Shown here: in pieces, positions 11,374 through 26,668 of the stretch | Position numbering within the stretch: the stretch's first letter is position 1 | How the letters are laid out: each line of letters begins with the position of its first letter | Origin: Vermamoeba vermiformis | Taxonomy: Eukaryota > Tubulinea > Echinamoebida | Direction: 5' to 3' | NCBI GenBank assembly: GCA_045837725.1 | Contig: JBEWZL010000202.1 | Span: forward strand, 62,001-126,000 | DNA length: 64,000 nucleotides | Translations under genes and position numbers: made by a program | Notes under the pieces: generated by a model | The model's input: only the letters and a program-made list of their open reading frames with translations | Database searches by the model: none | What the model was told of the DNA's origin: nothing

Positions 11374-12321
11374 TCATAACATTGCAGGATCTGGCGGTTC
11401 GGGAGGCTCGATCGTCGCTAGAAGGCGATGTAGAGCAGTGTCAGCAACCAGGGTCGTGTGCTGATTACAGGAGAGCAGGGAGTAGCAGGAGCGATATAAT
11501 GACTCTTTATGCGGGGTTGCGGGCGGTGGATCTGTTCCGCTTTGGATCGGAGCACCATTTCGTAAGCTGTGAGGCGACCAGACGTTGAACACCTGTTTGG
11601 TTGTTGACAAAGAATGGCTCTGGGGAGCTGGAGGCCTATTTCGCGGAGTTGTGACGAGATCGTAGTCAGCAAGAAGTGGATTTGTCGAAGATCCAAATCC
11701 GTTTCTATCTCCATGTGCAGAGCAATCGAGGGCATATACCTGCGAAGGTATGATGGGACTTGAGGAGGTCGTGGCGGTGGCGGAATGGCTGGAACCCAAG
11801 GAAAATTGAAGTGAGGTGCGGATTTGTTTTGATCCAAGATCCGGGCTGTTGTCGATGGAAGGCAACGTCGAAGGCAACAAGCAACTCTCTTCCTCCTCTA
11901 CGAGAGAAGGGGATTCTCCTGAATCCGCGTTCTTGATGGTGACGTCATCAGATGCAGGAGTGAGTTCACTTTCGTGTTCCGCTGGATCTGAGGTCCAAGT
12001 TAAGTCCAATAAATAAGCCATGGATGGTAGAGCAAGGCTAGAGCGTTTGCCAAAAGAGAGACGATAAATTTCGTTGATCCAAATAACTTCGCAGTGGATC
12101 ATGAGAATGAGGTGCTTAAAATCCTCGTACTCAAGACTCTGCAAGTTGCTTAAATCAGCGGCCAAAAAGTTTACCTCGTTGAGAGCGTTGGAGTAAACTT
12201 TTCGCCTTTTTGGATTCGCATCTCGGGCCAAAAATAAGAGATCCGTTTCCAAGAGGGAGCGGCACTGTTGAAGGGCGTTGTGCAGAATATCTAAAAGGCG
12301 CAAGTCCAAACTGTAAGCCAT
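11374..12321 (-). CDS. Gag-like protein of the LTR element
   Basis: A single frame of about 315 codons fills almost all of the internal region. The N-terminal third is helical and leucine-rich (LDLRLLDILHNALQQCRSLL); the rest is Ser/Thr/Pro-rich and looks disordered. There is no zinc knuckle, protease, reverse transcriptase or integrase motif. Position and length suggest a Gag or a Gag-derived protein. This is inferred from context, not from a recognised domain. Confidence 0.55.
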   Translation of the reverse strand: MAYSLDLRLLDILHNALQQCRSLLETDLLFLARDANPKRRKVYSNALNEVNFLAADLSNLQSLEYEDFKHLILMIHCEVIWINEIYRLSFGKRSSLALPSMAYLLDLTWTSDPAEHESELTPASDDVTIKNADSGESPSLVEEEESCLLPSTLPSIDNSPDLGSKQIRTSLQFSLGSSHSATATTSSSPIIPSQVYALDCSAHGDRNGFGSSTNPLLADYDLVTTPRNRPPAPQSHSLSTTKQVFNVWSPHSLRNGAPIQSGTDPPPATPHKESLYRSCYSLLSCNQHTTLVADTALHRLLATIEPPEPPDPAML

Positions 12322-12370
12322 TTAGTTCGAAGAGCTGCTCGTTAGCATTCGATCCGGTTATCGGAACCAA

Positions 12371-12522
12371 TGTAACAAAACCAAGAGTTTGGTTAAGGGG
12401 TAAAATACGTGTTTATTGTAGTAAAATAATAAAAGAACGAATAAAACAGCGTTCGAATCGGTTTTGTGCGCTGAGTCACGTGATTTATTGCCTACGTGGC
12501 AATAAACACGAGTTTTGTTACA
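12371..12522 (-). repeat. Long terminal repeat (5' LTR in element orientation)
   Basis: 152 bp, identical by reading to 11187-11338; the target duplicate ACGTG follows at 12523-12527. Confidence 0.85.
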
Positions 12523-12596
12523 ACGTGCATATACAATTGCGCGAAATAAAAATACTGGCTAATAATTAGCTCATTTAAATTATTTGGAATTTTAAT

Positions 12597-13797
12597 ATGG
12601 TTGATCTTAATTTGTTTCTAACAGACACCCCAAAAATGAATACAACGAGCAGCACCGTTACATATTCATATCGAATAGATAAATATCCCCATGCAAGTAA
12701 GGCTTTGAAGCTGTCGATATTGATTGCTGATAGATTTGCAGCTGCACCGTATTTCACTTCGGCCAAAATGGCTTTTCCTACAACTGTGACAGCCATAAAA
12801 GATTCCGTAAAGAGATCGAAAGGCACAACGAAGCGAGAGCTTACTCCTGACGATTTTCCTTACGTAGAAACGACAAACGTTCTTATTCTTCACATCAACG
12901 GCAAGCAATTGCCGTTCCCGTTGCCTAACGTAAAAGTATGGAATGGTTCCGATGCTCGCGCTCCGTTTCTAAATCGAAAGCATATCCTCGCACTATTGGG
13001 AGCGGCGTATGAGAACTTTTCTGAACCCGACCAAAAACCTCTCTATGCAGTTCAAACAATGGACCCAGACTGCTTACTTACAGAATGGAGCTACCATGCC
13101 CTAAATGACCCTGAGATAATAGCAGAATTTTTGTCGGCAGGAACAATAACTGACACGGTAGACAAGCGACAGGCCTTTATTAACGCGTTGTATAAGACTG
13201 TGTTCATGCAGCGAATTGTTATTCTTCGTGCTTCAGAGTTGGGCCCCCAAGATAATCAGCTTGAGAGTAAGTTCTGCTGTGAACTTGATCAGTTATTATA
13301 ACTTTTCTTCAGCTATTAAAACAATGATTAAAAACAAAATAATGGCCAGATTTAAGGATAAGCAGATCACACTCAAAGGCAGCAAGTCATTGAAAATCAC
13401 TACCAAGTCTCTGAATCACAAATTTGATGGTGCCTCTGTTGGTGAATGTGTCGACTTGTTTAACGCACTTGTTGACAACTTCTGCAAGCCACCAACAGAC
13501 TACCCTTTTGATGTTCCCAATATTGACAGAAGTTTGCTCATCTTTGGAATTGATGAGTGTCAAGTACGTTGCAACTTACTATGTCATCTCGGCTAACCTT
13601 TTGTTGGTAGGATTACTGTAACAAATCTGAGGGCACCCAGAAGGAAGATCTTATTTATAAGTTGCTAACATCTGCCGCTGATGCAAGACGTGACCTAAAG
13701 AACACCATCTACTTTTGGCTGGTCACGGGTACAATTGTACCAAGAAGATCTTATTGTCCAACAAGCTATCGCCTGGTTACAACTCAGACTTTTCCAT
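12597..13797 (+). pseudogene. Incomplete NTPase-like gene (possible Crinkler/STAND-type relative)
   Basis: Coding sequence in three exons starts near 12597 or 12636, immediately right of the LTR element. A TTTCTAACAG just before 12628 could also be a splice acceptor for a lost or displaced upstream exon. The visible part has a globular N-terminal region and a Walker-B-like strand, LLIFGIDECQ. No Walker A is seen, and the 3' end runs into the next gene without a normal end. A similar arrangement, with intact Walker A, is present at 56010-58210. I read it as a partial, broken relative of that kind of NTPase. The relationship rests on motif layout only. Confidence 0.4.
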
Positions 13798-14598
13798 GAG
13801 AACCAACGCGTATTATAGAAGCAATGTTGGCTGTCCTGAAGGAGCTAAAAACGGCACGCAAGTCTATCTCGAGTCACGTGTCGTTTCACAGAACTTGTAC
13901 AGCGAAGTGTCAGTTGATATAGACTTGAACGGATATATCCAAGCTTACACTGACGGAAACTTCTCAAACCAAGCCTTGGCTTTCTATCCTGGACAGTAAG
14001 TCACTTGTTCTCCTTTCTATTTTTGTAGGAATGCTAACATTTATTGAACAGATCCGCGTACTTCTTGCTCAACGCGTACTCGTCACGAGTCAGCCTGTCA
14101 AGTGTCACGCAGTCCTCAGTGTACTACTACGGTCCTAATGTTGGTTTTCAATACTTGTTCTACGACAACAACGTGACCAGCGCTGCTCAGTCGAACAACT
14201 TTAACTGGGGCTCGTTAGGTGCGTCACAAGCCTGGTTCAGCATTGACGTCAGTGTCAGCACGCCGCAGTCCAGCGACAACACTTTGTTCAAGCTGTACCA
14301 AGGCCAGAACGCCGTCTACAACTTTGTCGCCTATGTTGACGTGCAATCAAACGGCACCAATGCCCCGACTTCGTTCAAGAAAAGAATGACGGTACAAAGC
14401 AGTGGCGCCAATCAGAACTCGCAGTTCACTGCTCAGGTGCAGATCGCTGGTCCCACACCCTCGTCGCAACAACCTGTCCAACCAGAACAAAGTCCGAACG
14501 GTGGATCTTCTGCACCTAACGGACAGATCTCAGCATCCAATGTAGTCAAGTTCACTTTTATGACCTTTGTAGTATCTTTGGTCGCTTGTTTAATGTAA
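13694..14598 (+). CDS. GPI-anchored secreted protein, 5' end unresolved
   Basis: The frame opens at 13694. One intron (13999-14051 region, GTAAGT to ATTGAACAG) separates two exons, and the stop is at 14596-14598. The body is Ser/Thr/Asn/Tyr-rich with many N-glycosylation sequons and predicted beta structure. The end is a small-residue region followed by the hydrophobic tail FMTFVVSLVACLM, the pattern of a GPI-attachment signal. A signal peptide would be expected, but none is visible upstream, where the DNA belongs to the broken NTPase-like gene. The 5' end has probably been lost or replaced, or sits in an exon I cannot see. It resembles in plan, not in sequence, the protein at 45361-47030. 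Confidence 0.6.
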
Positions 14599-14834
14599 TT
14601 CTCGCGAGCAAACGCGTTAGATCTCAACTGACCGCAATCACTCATGAGGGACCAGTAATAAAATGAGTCAGTTCACTTTTCAGGGATTAAAAATCATTAT
14701 TTAACTAGCTAAAGACGCTTATGCAGTCAAACTGTTGTGCAAAGACGATCAGCTCTGTTGGCGCGCAAATTTGGCACGAAATTCATTTTCTCAGGCGAAC
14801 ATTGTATTTTCTATTGTTGATATATGAAACAAAC

Positions 14835-16642
14835 ATGAGTCGACAATTAGAAAAACCGCGATCAAAAGCGGCAGTAAAGCAAGTCGAATCTGAAGACGAC
14901 AGCGTCGATGAGCTTGATGCGGAGGAGGAAGAAGAGGAAGTTGTTCAGCCAAAGTCTAAAGCTAAAAATAATACAAAAGGGGCAAATAAACAACGGTCGG
15001 CACAAACTGCAGCTGCATCTAGACAAGATCCCGAAAACGAACGGGCGGAACGACGAAAATTAAGACAAAGCTATCGAAATATTATAGAAACTACTACTGG
15101 TAATTATCATACATATAATCGGCGTTATTGATCATTTTCTGATTTTTCTGAATTAAAATAATTATTAATTCAGTCGCTAATAATTCCTCGTATTTTCAAA
15201 CAGTAAATAAGCACGAATATATTCAACCCGAATCAGATAAATTAATTCAAGCATTACAAACCGCCGATGAATTATTTGCAAACGGTAAGTCCCAACATCG
15301 GAACTTTAATATTTGTCCTAGCCTTAATAATTATGGCTCCTAGTTAAAATGCCGCGAGAAGCAGCGCTCGATTCTGAATTTATGGGTCTAGCGTCTAAAC
15401 TCGGCGCGGAACAAGTCAGCAAACTTCAGACTGGCTTTCGAAGTTACAACATTTACGACTACGTGCTCAAATTAAGGGCCATGCTGGTACGTCCACGTGC
15501 TTCAATATTGCCATATATAGGCATCTAATCTATAAATAGACTGTTGCTGATCTCGGCGCCGAACAAGATGCAGCAGAAGGACAGTTAGATTGGACCAAGT
15601 TAGAAAAATCAATACGGCCCGTGTACAAAACAATTCCGTCCGCGAGTTTCATGTACGGAACATTGAGCTTAGAAATTCCGCAAAAGAAAAAGAAAGCAAG
15701 AACTGTCAGAGAAAAATTGGCGGCTAAAGTCACTCCTGAAGACGTAAGTAAAGATCAGATCTGTGGATCTTACGAGGCTAATCTGACATGATATATAGGT
15801 AGTTGATACTGAAAAAGATCGCGAAAGTGAAACATCGAAGCGAGTAGCGCACATTGGCTCGCTGTTGCAAAAGACAGGAAAAATTAATTTTTGGACATTT
15901 GTGACAGATCCAACCTCGTTTGGACGCACAGTCGAGAATATCTTTCATTTTGCATTTTTGATTAAGGATGGATATGCGAAGCTGTCTACAGACGAGAGTG
16001 GATGTCATGTTGTTGGTACGAACAAAAATAGATCTGACTGCATATTTGACACTCAATTAACTCTATTTATAGAACCGTGTCATCGACCCACACAAGATGA
16101 TTATGCTTCTGAAAGTGCGACTAGAAAGCAAGGCGTATTATCTTTGGATTATCAGACGTGGGAGGTAAGGATCCGGATCCATCGTGACCAACTGATCTCA
16201 ACGACTAACACGTTCGCCACAGAAAGTTGTAGCCAAGTATAAGATTACTAAAGCTATCATCCCGCCACCTCCAGTCAATCCATACAACAGGCCATATGCT
16301 TCAGCATTTAACAACAATAACAACGCGGCGCAAAGTTCACAGAACGGCACGCTGAGCACGCAGAACAAATCAATGGCCAATCAACAAGAATCAGACGAAG
16401 ATGTCGAAGAACTCGAAGCCGATGAGGAAGAAGAAGAGGTCGATGTCGTTGCTAATACTAAGAATAATACGAATGCGAAGACTAATAAGAATAAGAAGTC
16501 CAAGAAGCAAAAAGAATCGACGAGCAGCGCGGATGAGGACGAACGGCCAAAAACTCAAGTCTCGCGCAAAAGAAAGGCTGCTGTGATCGAAGAAGATGAC
16601 GATAGCGAAGAGGAGCAGCCTAAAAGGAAAAAACGGGGTTAA
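14835..16642 (+). CDS. NSE4: SMC5/6 complex kleisin Nse4
   Basis: Start ATG 14835, stop 16640-16642, eight or so exons in phase. Nse4 is the kleisin that bridges the Smc5 and Smc6 heads and helps DNA repair and chromosome resolution. The N-terminal domain carries the RQSYRNIIE helix that contacts Smc6. The conserved C-terminal winged-helix signature is clear: INFWTFVTDPTSFGRTVENI, then FHFAFLIKDGYAKLS. The N-terminus has an acidic/basic disordered stretch. The C-terminus carries a long extra tail of E/D- and K-rich repeats (NTKNNTNAKTNKNKKSKKQK) that is longer than in yeast or human Nse4 and looks like nuclear-localisation/disordered sequence. Confidence 0.9.
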
Positions 16643-16906
16643 AATCAGGATCGCGTACCGGATTTTGATCTCGATCTTGTAACTCAATAAATCTGTTTTA
16701 TAGCAAACTAGAATAACGTCACATCTCATCGCCGAAAAATCTTCGGGCCTTGATTTGCCGATCTCCAGCACGTGGGGCCCAGTTCACATCCCAAAAAATA
16801 AACCGAAACGATTTTGCTTGGTTCTTCAAAAGTTTTCTTGTATAAATAGGAGGCCACAGGTCCAGTGTATTATAGTTATAACACGGCCTCAGAACGATCA
16901 CCAACA
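16643..16906. promoter_or_regulatory. Promoter region with TATA box
   Basis: TATAAATA at 16841-16848 lies 59 bp before the ATG at 16907, at a normal distance for a core promoter with a very short leader. Confidence 0.5.
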
Positions 16907-19032
16907 ATGGAGCCCCCTAAATCTACCGATGAGCTCCTGGAGCAAATTAAAAAATTACAGCACGCTTTGGAGGATGAAAAACATAAAAATGCGAAATTAG
17001 TTGCTGAATTAAAGGCTGCTAAGCAAGAACAAATCTCTTCGGTAATTACAAATAATAAAAATACCAAATCTGTAATAATTTATACGCCCCAACGTTAAAT
17101 TTCGCTTCATCTTTAATACTATATGCACTGTATAATAATAGCTTTATACCCAGAATTTCATAATATTTTAAGAATGACGTCTTTTCACAATAATCAGATC
17201 GCATTCGCTAATAATTTCTGTCGTTTACAGCAAGCCGCAGCAGAAGCAGAAGAAGAATATATTACTAATAAATTAATGAAAAACTTAATGGAAATCAAAA
17301 AAGAGAAAGATCAGCTCGCTTTGCAAGTCGAACAAGAGGAAGAATATTTAACCAACACTTTACAGAAGAAACTTATTCAGGTAACATTAATATATTACGC
17401 ACTAGTTACGCAGCAAATCGCTAAAGATCTTTCAGAGAATCAATGTAACCCATTTTTAGCTTTGTTTTAAATTTCCACGGCAGATCTCCATTAAAATTTC
17501 ATCAAATCGCGACCAAAGCTAACGTTTAGTACTTTAATATAGCTCAAGCAAGAAAAGGTCGATCTCGAAAATCAACTGGAACAAGAAGAAGAATATATCG
17601 TTAATAAACTCCGAAAAGAACTCGAGAAAATTCAGCATGAAAAAGAGTACGTAAAAATATATTATAATGGTTTAATATAGTTGGTATATCTATTCATGGC
17701 ACTAAATTAGCGCAAATAACAAAACAATTTAACAGCCCAAAATTATTCCGTCAATTAATTTTAATTGTTTCTGGACAGTGTCTTGGAGAAGAAATTAGAC
17801 GAAGAGAAAGAACTTCATGAAAAATACAAATTAATGCAAAAAGAACTCGAGGAGAGTCGTCAAAAGGTTAACCAATACAAAGAAGAATTCGAAAATAGTA
17901 CGTAAAAACGATGTCGTATTAAATTTATGCAACGAATAATTTTAATTTATTTACTATAATTAGCCGAGAAGAAAAATTTAACATTAAAAGAGAAATTGAA
18001 GCGACTGAAGACCGACAACTTTGTTTTGGAACAAAAAATCGCTAAAGAACACAGCAAGCTGCAAGAAATTACCACCGAAAAGATGTTGCTGGAGAGGTAC
18101 ACTAGACACTTTTTAATATGCAGCTATCGTTTGTAATAGTCGCTTATGCGTTGTTGTATGACAGGGGCGCAGAGATCGACGATGAGCGTCAGTTCACTGA
18201 ATGGTGGCACGGCAACACGCCGCCAAGTGGTTCAGCGTCCTCGCCAAGTATGCTGGCCACGAAGCCCGTCACCATTGTCACACCGCACAGCCCGAGCAAG
18301 TCTCGTTCAAACAGCACAGCGCGCATGCACCGCACACGCAGCATGTCAGCACCAAGATACACGCACACCGCTGCTGCTGTGGCTGGCACTTCACCGCGCA
18401 CGACACATCCGATGGTTCCACCAATCCCGTTGAAGCCACACGAGCACTCATTGCACTCGTCGTTGTCGCCCAAATCTAGTCCTCGCAGCATTTCTGGCAG
18501 CAACAGCGCACACAAGCGTAACAAGAGTCAGTCGGGCATTGGCGCCATGTTGGGCACCTCACCGGGCACAAAACTTCAAGCGAAAGGTACGTTAGTTTAC
18601 ACTACTAGGCAGCTATATTTAGCCCTATGAATATCACCTAACTCGCTGTTCGTAGTGCTGATGAAGGGTTGGATGAAGTATCAGTTGGACAGCGATGCAA
18701 CACGCGAGACATTGTTGTTCATGCTCAATGACAACGGACTGCTCGAGGGTTACGAGACACCAGCCATGGAGCTCGTGCCTCCTGATTTGCAGTTCCCCGT
18801 GTGCACGATCAACATGGACACTGTGGTCGAAGTGCACTGCAACAAGAACGTGTTGACTTTGATCACCCACAACCACGAGACCATCGCACATTACTTCAAG
18901 TGCGAGGCCAATCACGAAGCCGCAGCTTGGCACGATTTGTTGCTGCAAATGTTGCCGACCTCTGCAACAACTTCTTCAGCGAGCGGTACGAGCTCGTTAC
19001 GAAGCAGCGGAAAATCAGATATTTCAAAGTAG
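16907..19032 (+). CDS. CCDC6-like coiled-coil protein with C-terminal PH-like domain
   Basis: Start ATG 16907, stop 19030-19032, about eight exons. The first half is a continuous coiled coil with the repeated unit typical of CCDC6 (EEEYITNKLMKNL, then EQEEEYLTNTLQKKLIQ, then EQEEEYIVNKLRKELEKIQ). In human CCDC6 the equivalent reads EQEEEFISNTL / EEECLTNDLSRKL / EQEFQVNKLMRKI. A Ser/Pro-rich linker follows (about 18,200-18,570 in coordinates). The last exon encodes a PH-like module: KGWMKYQLDSDA, VEVHCNKNVLTLITHNHET, and a closing amphipathic helix HEAAAWHDLLLQML. Human CCDC6 has no PH domain, so the tail is an added membrane- or protein-binding part. Two conspicuous Ser-rich stretches flank it. 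Confidence 0.85.
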
Positions 19033-19291
19033 ATCTGATCCAGCCTTTTTTTGTCAAAAATTTGTTTTCATTAGACAAGGATGTAAAGCAGAAAGATAAT
19101 TGCCACCGCGTACTATTTAAAATAAATAATTTATTAAAAGTAATATGCTGCTATTTTTGACAACTTGAACGTGCTTTTTGACAGGATCCACAAAAACAAA
19201 AAAGTTCTTGCTCGAATTTCTTTTATTTCTAAATAAGCAACACTACAATAGCACTAACACAATAGACACTATTTGGTCCAAAGCAATTATG
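19033..19291. other. Intergenic region
   Basis: AT-rich spacer between two plus-strand genes, no gene seen. Confidence 0.5.
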
Positions 19292-20359
19292 ATGGAGTTT
19301 GTGCATATCAACAAAGAATCCTACGATACATTGTAAGTGCGCCAAAATGTATTGGCCGATCTCCTCCGTATTTTACATTTTTTAATATTAATGTAATATT
19401 CCAATCATTTTTGATGTTTATTTTTTATACTGATTCGATTTTAAGTGAAGTGATCTTTTCATGAAAAATTAAGTAATAAAATAATCGCTTAGAATTTCAT
19501 TAATTATTCGAATTAGAGCCGACGAATATCGAACGCGTCTACCAATATTCTCAGAGAATAATAAAAACGTGATCGATCGATATTACGAGCACATCCGCAA
19601 TCATTTCGGTGACAGGTCCGATCTGACCGTTCTAGACGTTGGAGTGGGTTCTGGACTTGATCTCAGGTACATCACAGATCTTGCATAGAATATTACATTG
19701 AAGATCATGCTTAACAAAATGATGATTTCGATCCGGATTCGTTCTTGAACTGATTTTTGGATAGTTACTTTGCGCAAAAGAAAATGATTACCTATGGCAT
19801 AGATGTATCAGAAGAGATGGTTAAGGTCGCTAAACAAGCCTCGCCAAGCTCTACATTCATTGTTGGAAATTTCGTTACGCATCAGTTCGAGCAGAAGTTC
19901 GACGTCATCTTCGCGCAGAGCTTTATTCACCTGTTCCGTAAACATGAAGTGCCTAATATATTCCAGAAGTTCTTTTCTCTATTGCGTAACGGTCAAGGTA
20001 AATCATCAATCATTACGCGATCTGAATCCGGGCTAATTCATTCTATACTAGGCTTTATCCACTTCTCTACCACTGTGCATGATATATCCGAAGAGCTTCT
20101 ATTAGAAAAAGAAGATTACGTGCAAAAAGTGAAGCGATTTAGAGCTCATTGGACTATGCAAGAAATGGCGCAGCTGATCCGCACTTTACTCGCAGATAAA
20201 TCGTATGAAGTCAAACTTATCGATCAATATACTGTCGATGATCCATTAGGTACGCTGGTCAATATTAATATAAAGAACGAAGTACTAATAAAGTTTTTGC
20301 TAGGCAAGCATTGGATCAACAACATTTTGTTCGTTCAACAACGTGCAGTTAATGGCTAA
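19292..20359 (+). CDS. SAM-dependent methyltransferase
   Basis: Start ATG 19292 (MEFVHINKESYDTLADEYRT), stop 20357-20359. Five exons; the two last introns are each exactly 54 bp with no in-frame stop, so an unspliced reading also stays open. The class I Rossmann fold is shown by motif I VLDVGVGSGLDL and by the acidic end of strand 2, YGIDVSEEMVKVAK, which binds the SAM ribose. Motif post-II is FDVIFAQSFIHLF. The C-terminal half after HDISEELLL is helical and includes a substrate-binding lid. The family is a small-molecule or protein methyltransferase of UbiE/Methyltransf type; the substrate cannot be told. Confidence 0.8.
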
Positions 20360-20437
20360 TAAGGCTTATTTAGATGTAGTTGTAGAATATTAGAGTAACA
20401 GTGTATATAAACTATTATTACAAGTTTATTCGCTAAA

Positions 20438-25658
<5,221 letters not shown>

Positions 25659-25768
25659 CTTCTATTTGGCTTTGTGGTCGTTCATTTAGAAGATCAGATT
25701 CAAACACGAAAAAGGCGCGCAACATTTTTCATTTAATTTTATTAACGAACCGTTTAACCACGAAAAAT

Positions 25769-26657
25769 ATGTATATAGTTGGACTTACAGGAGGGATATC
25801 GTCTGGCAAGTCAACGGTCGCTAAGATGTTCCGAGTAAGTCCTGCTAAGTCCTCTCGTTCCGCCTTATTTAATTTTAATAATTTTAGGAACATTATTCAG
25901 AGGCTGTTGTCATAGACCTCGATCAGATTGGCAGAGATGTACGTAAAATAAATTAATTGAAATATTCTAATTAATTTTTAGCTGGTGCAAGTCGGCAAAC
26001 CTGCTTACAAGAAGATCGTAAAGACTTGGGGCACTGATATTCTGCTAGAAGATGGAAATATCGATCGAAAGAAATTAGGCGCAGTAAGTTCAAGCTTTAT
26101 ATTGAATAAGATTCAATCCGGCTAATTTTAGAAAATTAGAAAATATTTGGATCGAAAGAAGAGCGCATGAAATTGAACGGGATTACATTTCCTTATATAA
26201 TGTGGGAGATTTGCAAAATAGTAGTGTGGAATTGGCTTCGAGGAACGCAATGTCTTATTTTAGACTCGCCGTTATTATTCGAAGCGAAATTGAACCGGAT
26301 CTGCAACCTTGTCGTGGTCGTCTATACTCCTTATGAAACCCAGTTAGAAAGGTAAATACATTATTATATCATATAGATCGTAATCTAATTGATTTTCTCA
26401 TCAGATTAATGAAGCGCAACAGCATTGAAGAACCCGCTGCAAAAGACATGATCAATGCCCAGTTATCGCTTGAGACTAAGAAGAAACTAGCCAATGTAGT
26501 CGTAGATAATTCAAACTCGCTCGAAGATACCCAAAAACAAGTCGCATCACTCATTCAAAGACTTCGCAATTGTAAATCATGGATCTCGCGAAGAAATGTA
26601 TTTTTCGGAGTTTCTTTAGTTGTAGCAGGCCTAGCCTATTTCTTCAAGAATAAATAG
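25769..26657 (+). CDS. DCAKD: Dephospho-CoA kinase with C-terminal membrane anchor
   Basis: Start ATG 25769 and stop 26655-26657; five exons, first exon ends MYIVGLTGGISSGKSTVAKMFR. Dephospho-CoA kinase phosphorylates the 3' hydroxyl of the ribose to finish CoA. The P-loop GGISSGKS, the lid/substrate helix region VIDLDQIGRDL, and the family stretches IFGSKEERMKLNGITFPYI and LILDSPLLFEAKL are all present. After the catalytic core come a basic hinge (NCKSWISRRN) and a hydrophobic tail, VFFGVSLVVAGLAYFF, ending KNK. Bacterial CoaE lacks such a tail. It suggests anchoring to the ER or outer mitochondrial membrane. The gene is divergent from CHD with 110 bp between start codons, and ends 11 bp from DCAF4. 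Confidence 0.9.
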
Positions 26658-26668
26658 TAGCCTTTTAT

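Larger units (their letters stand above)
11187..12522 (-). mobile_element. Short non-autonomous LTR retrotransposon (TR-GAG-like)
   Basis: Two 152-bp direct repeats bound a 1,336-bp element. By eye the repeats are identical, begin TGTAACAAAAC and end GTTTTGTTACA (11-bp inverted ends within TG...CA). A 5-bp target duplicate ACGTG lies at 11182-11186 and 12523-12527. On the minus strand a tRNA-primer-like site starting TGGTTCCGATAA follows the first LTR, and a purine-rich tract (AGGGGGAAGA) precedes the second. Inside is one long frame and no pol genes, so the element must depend on another copy for mobility. It looks whole for its kind. Identical LTRs imply a very recent insertion. The superfamily (Ty1/copia or Ty3/gypsy) cannot be told without pol. 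Confidence 0.85.
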
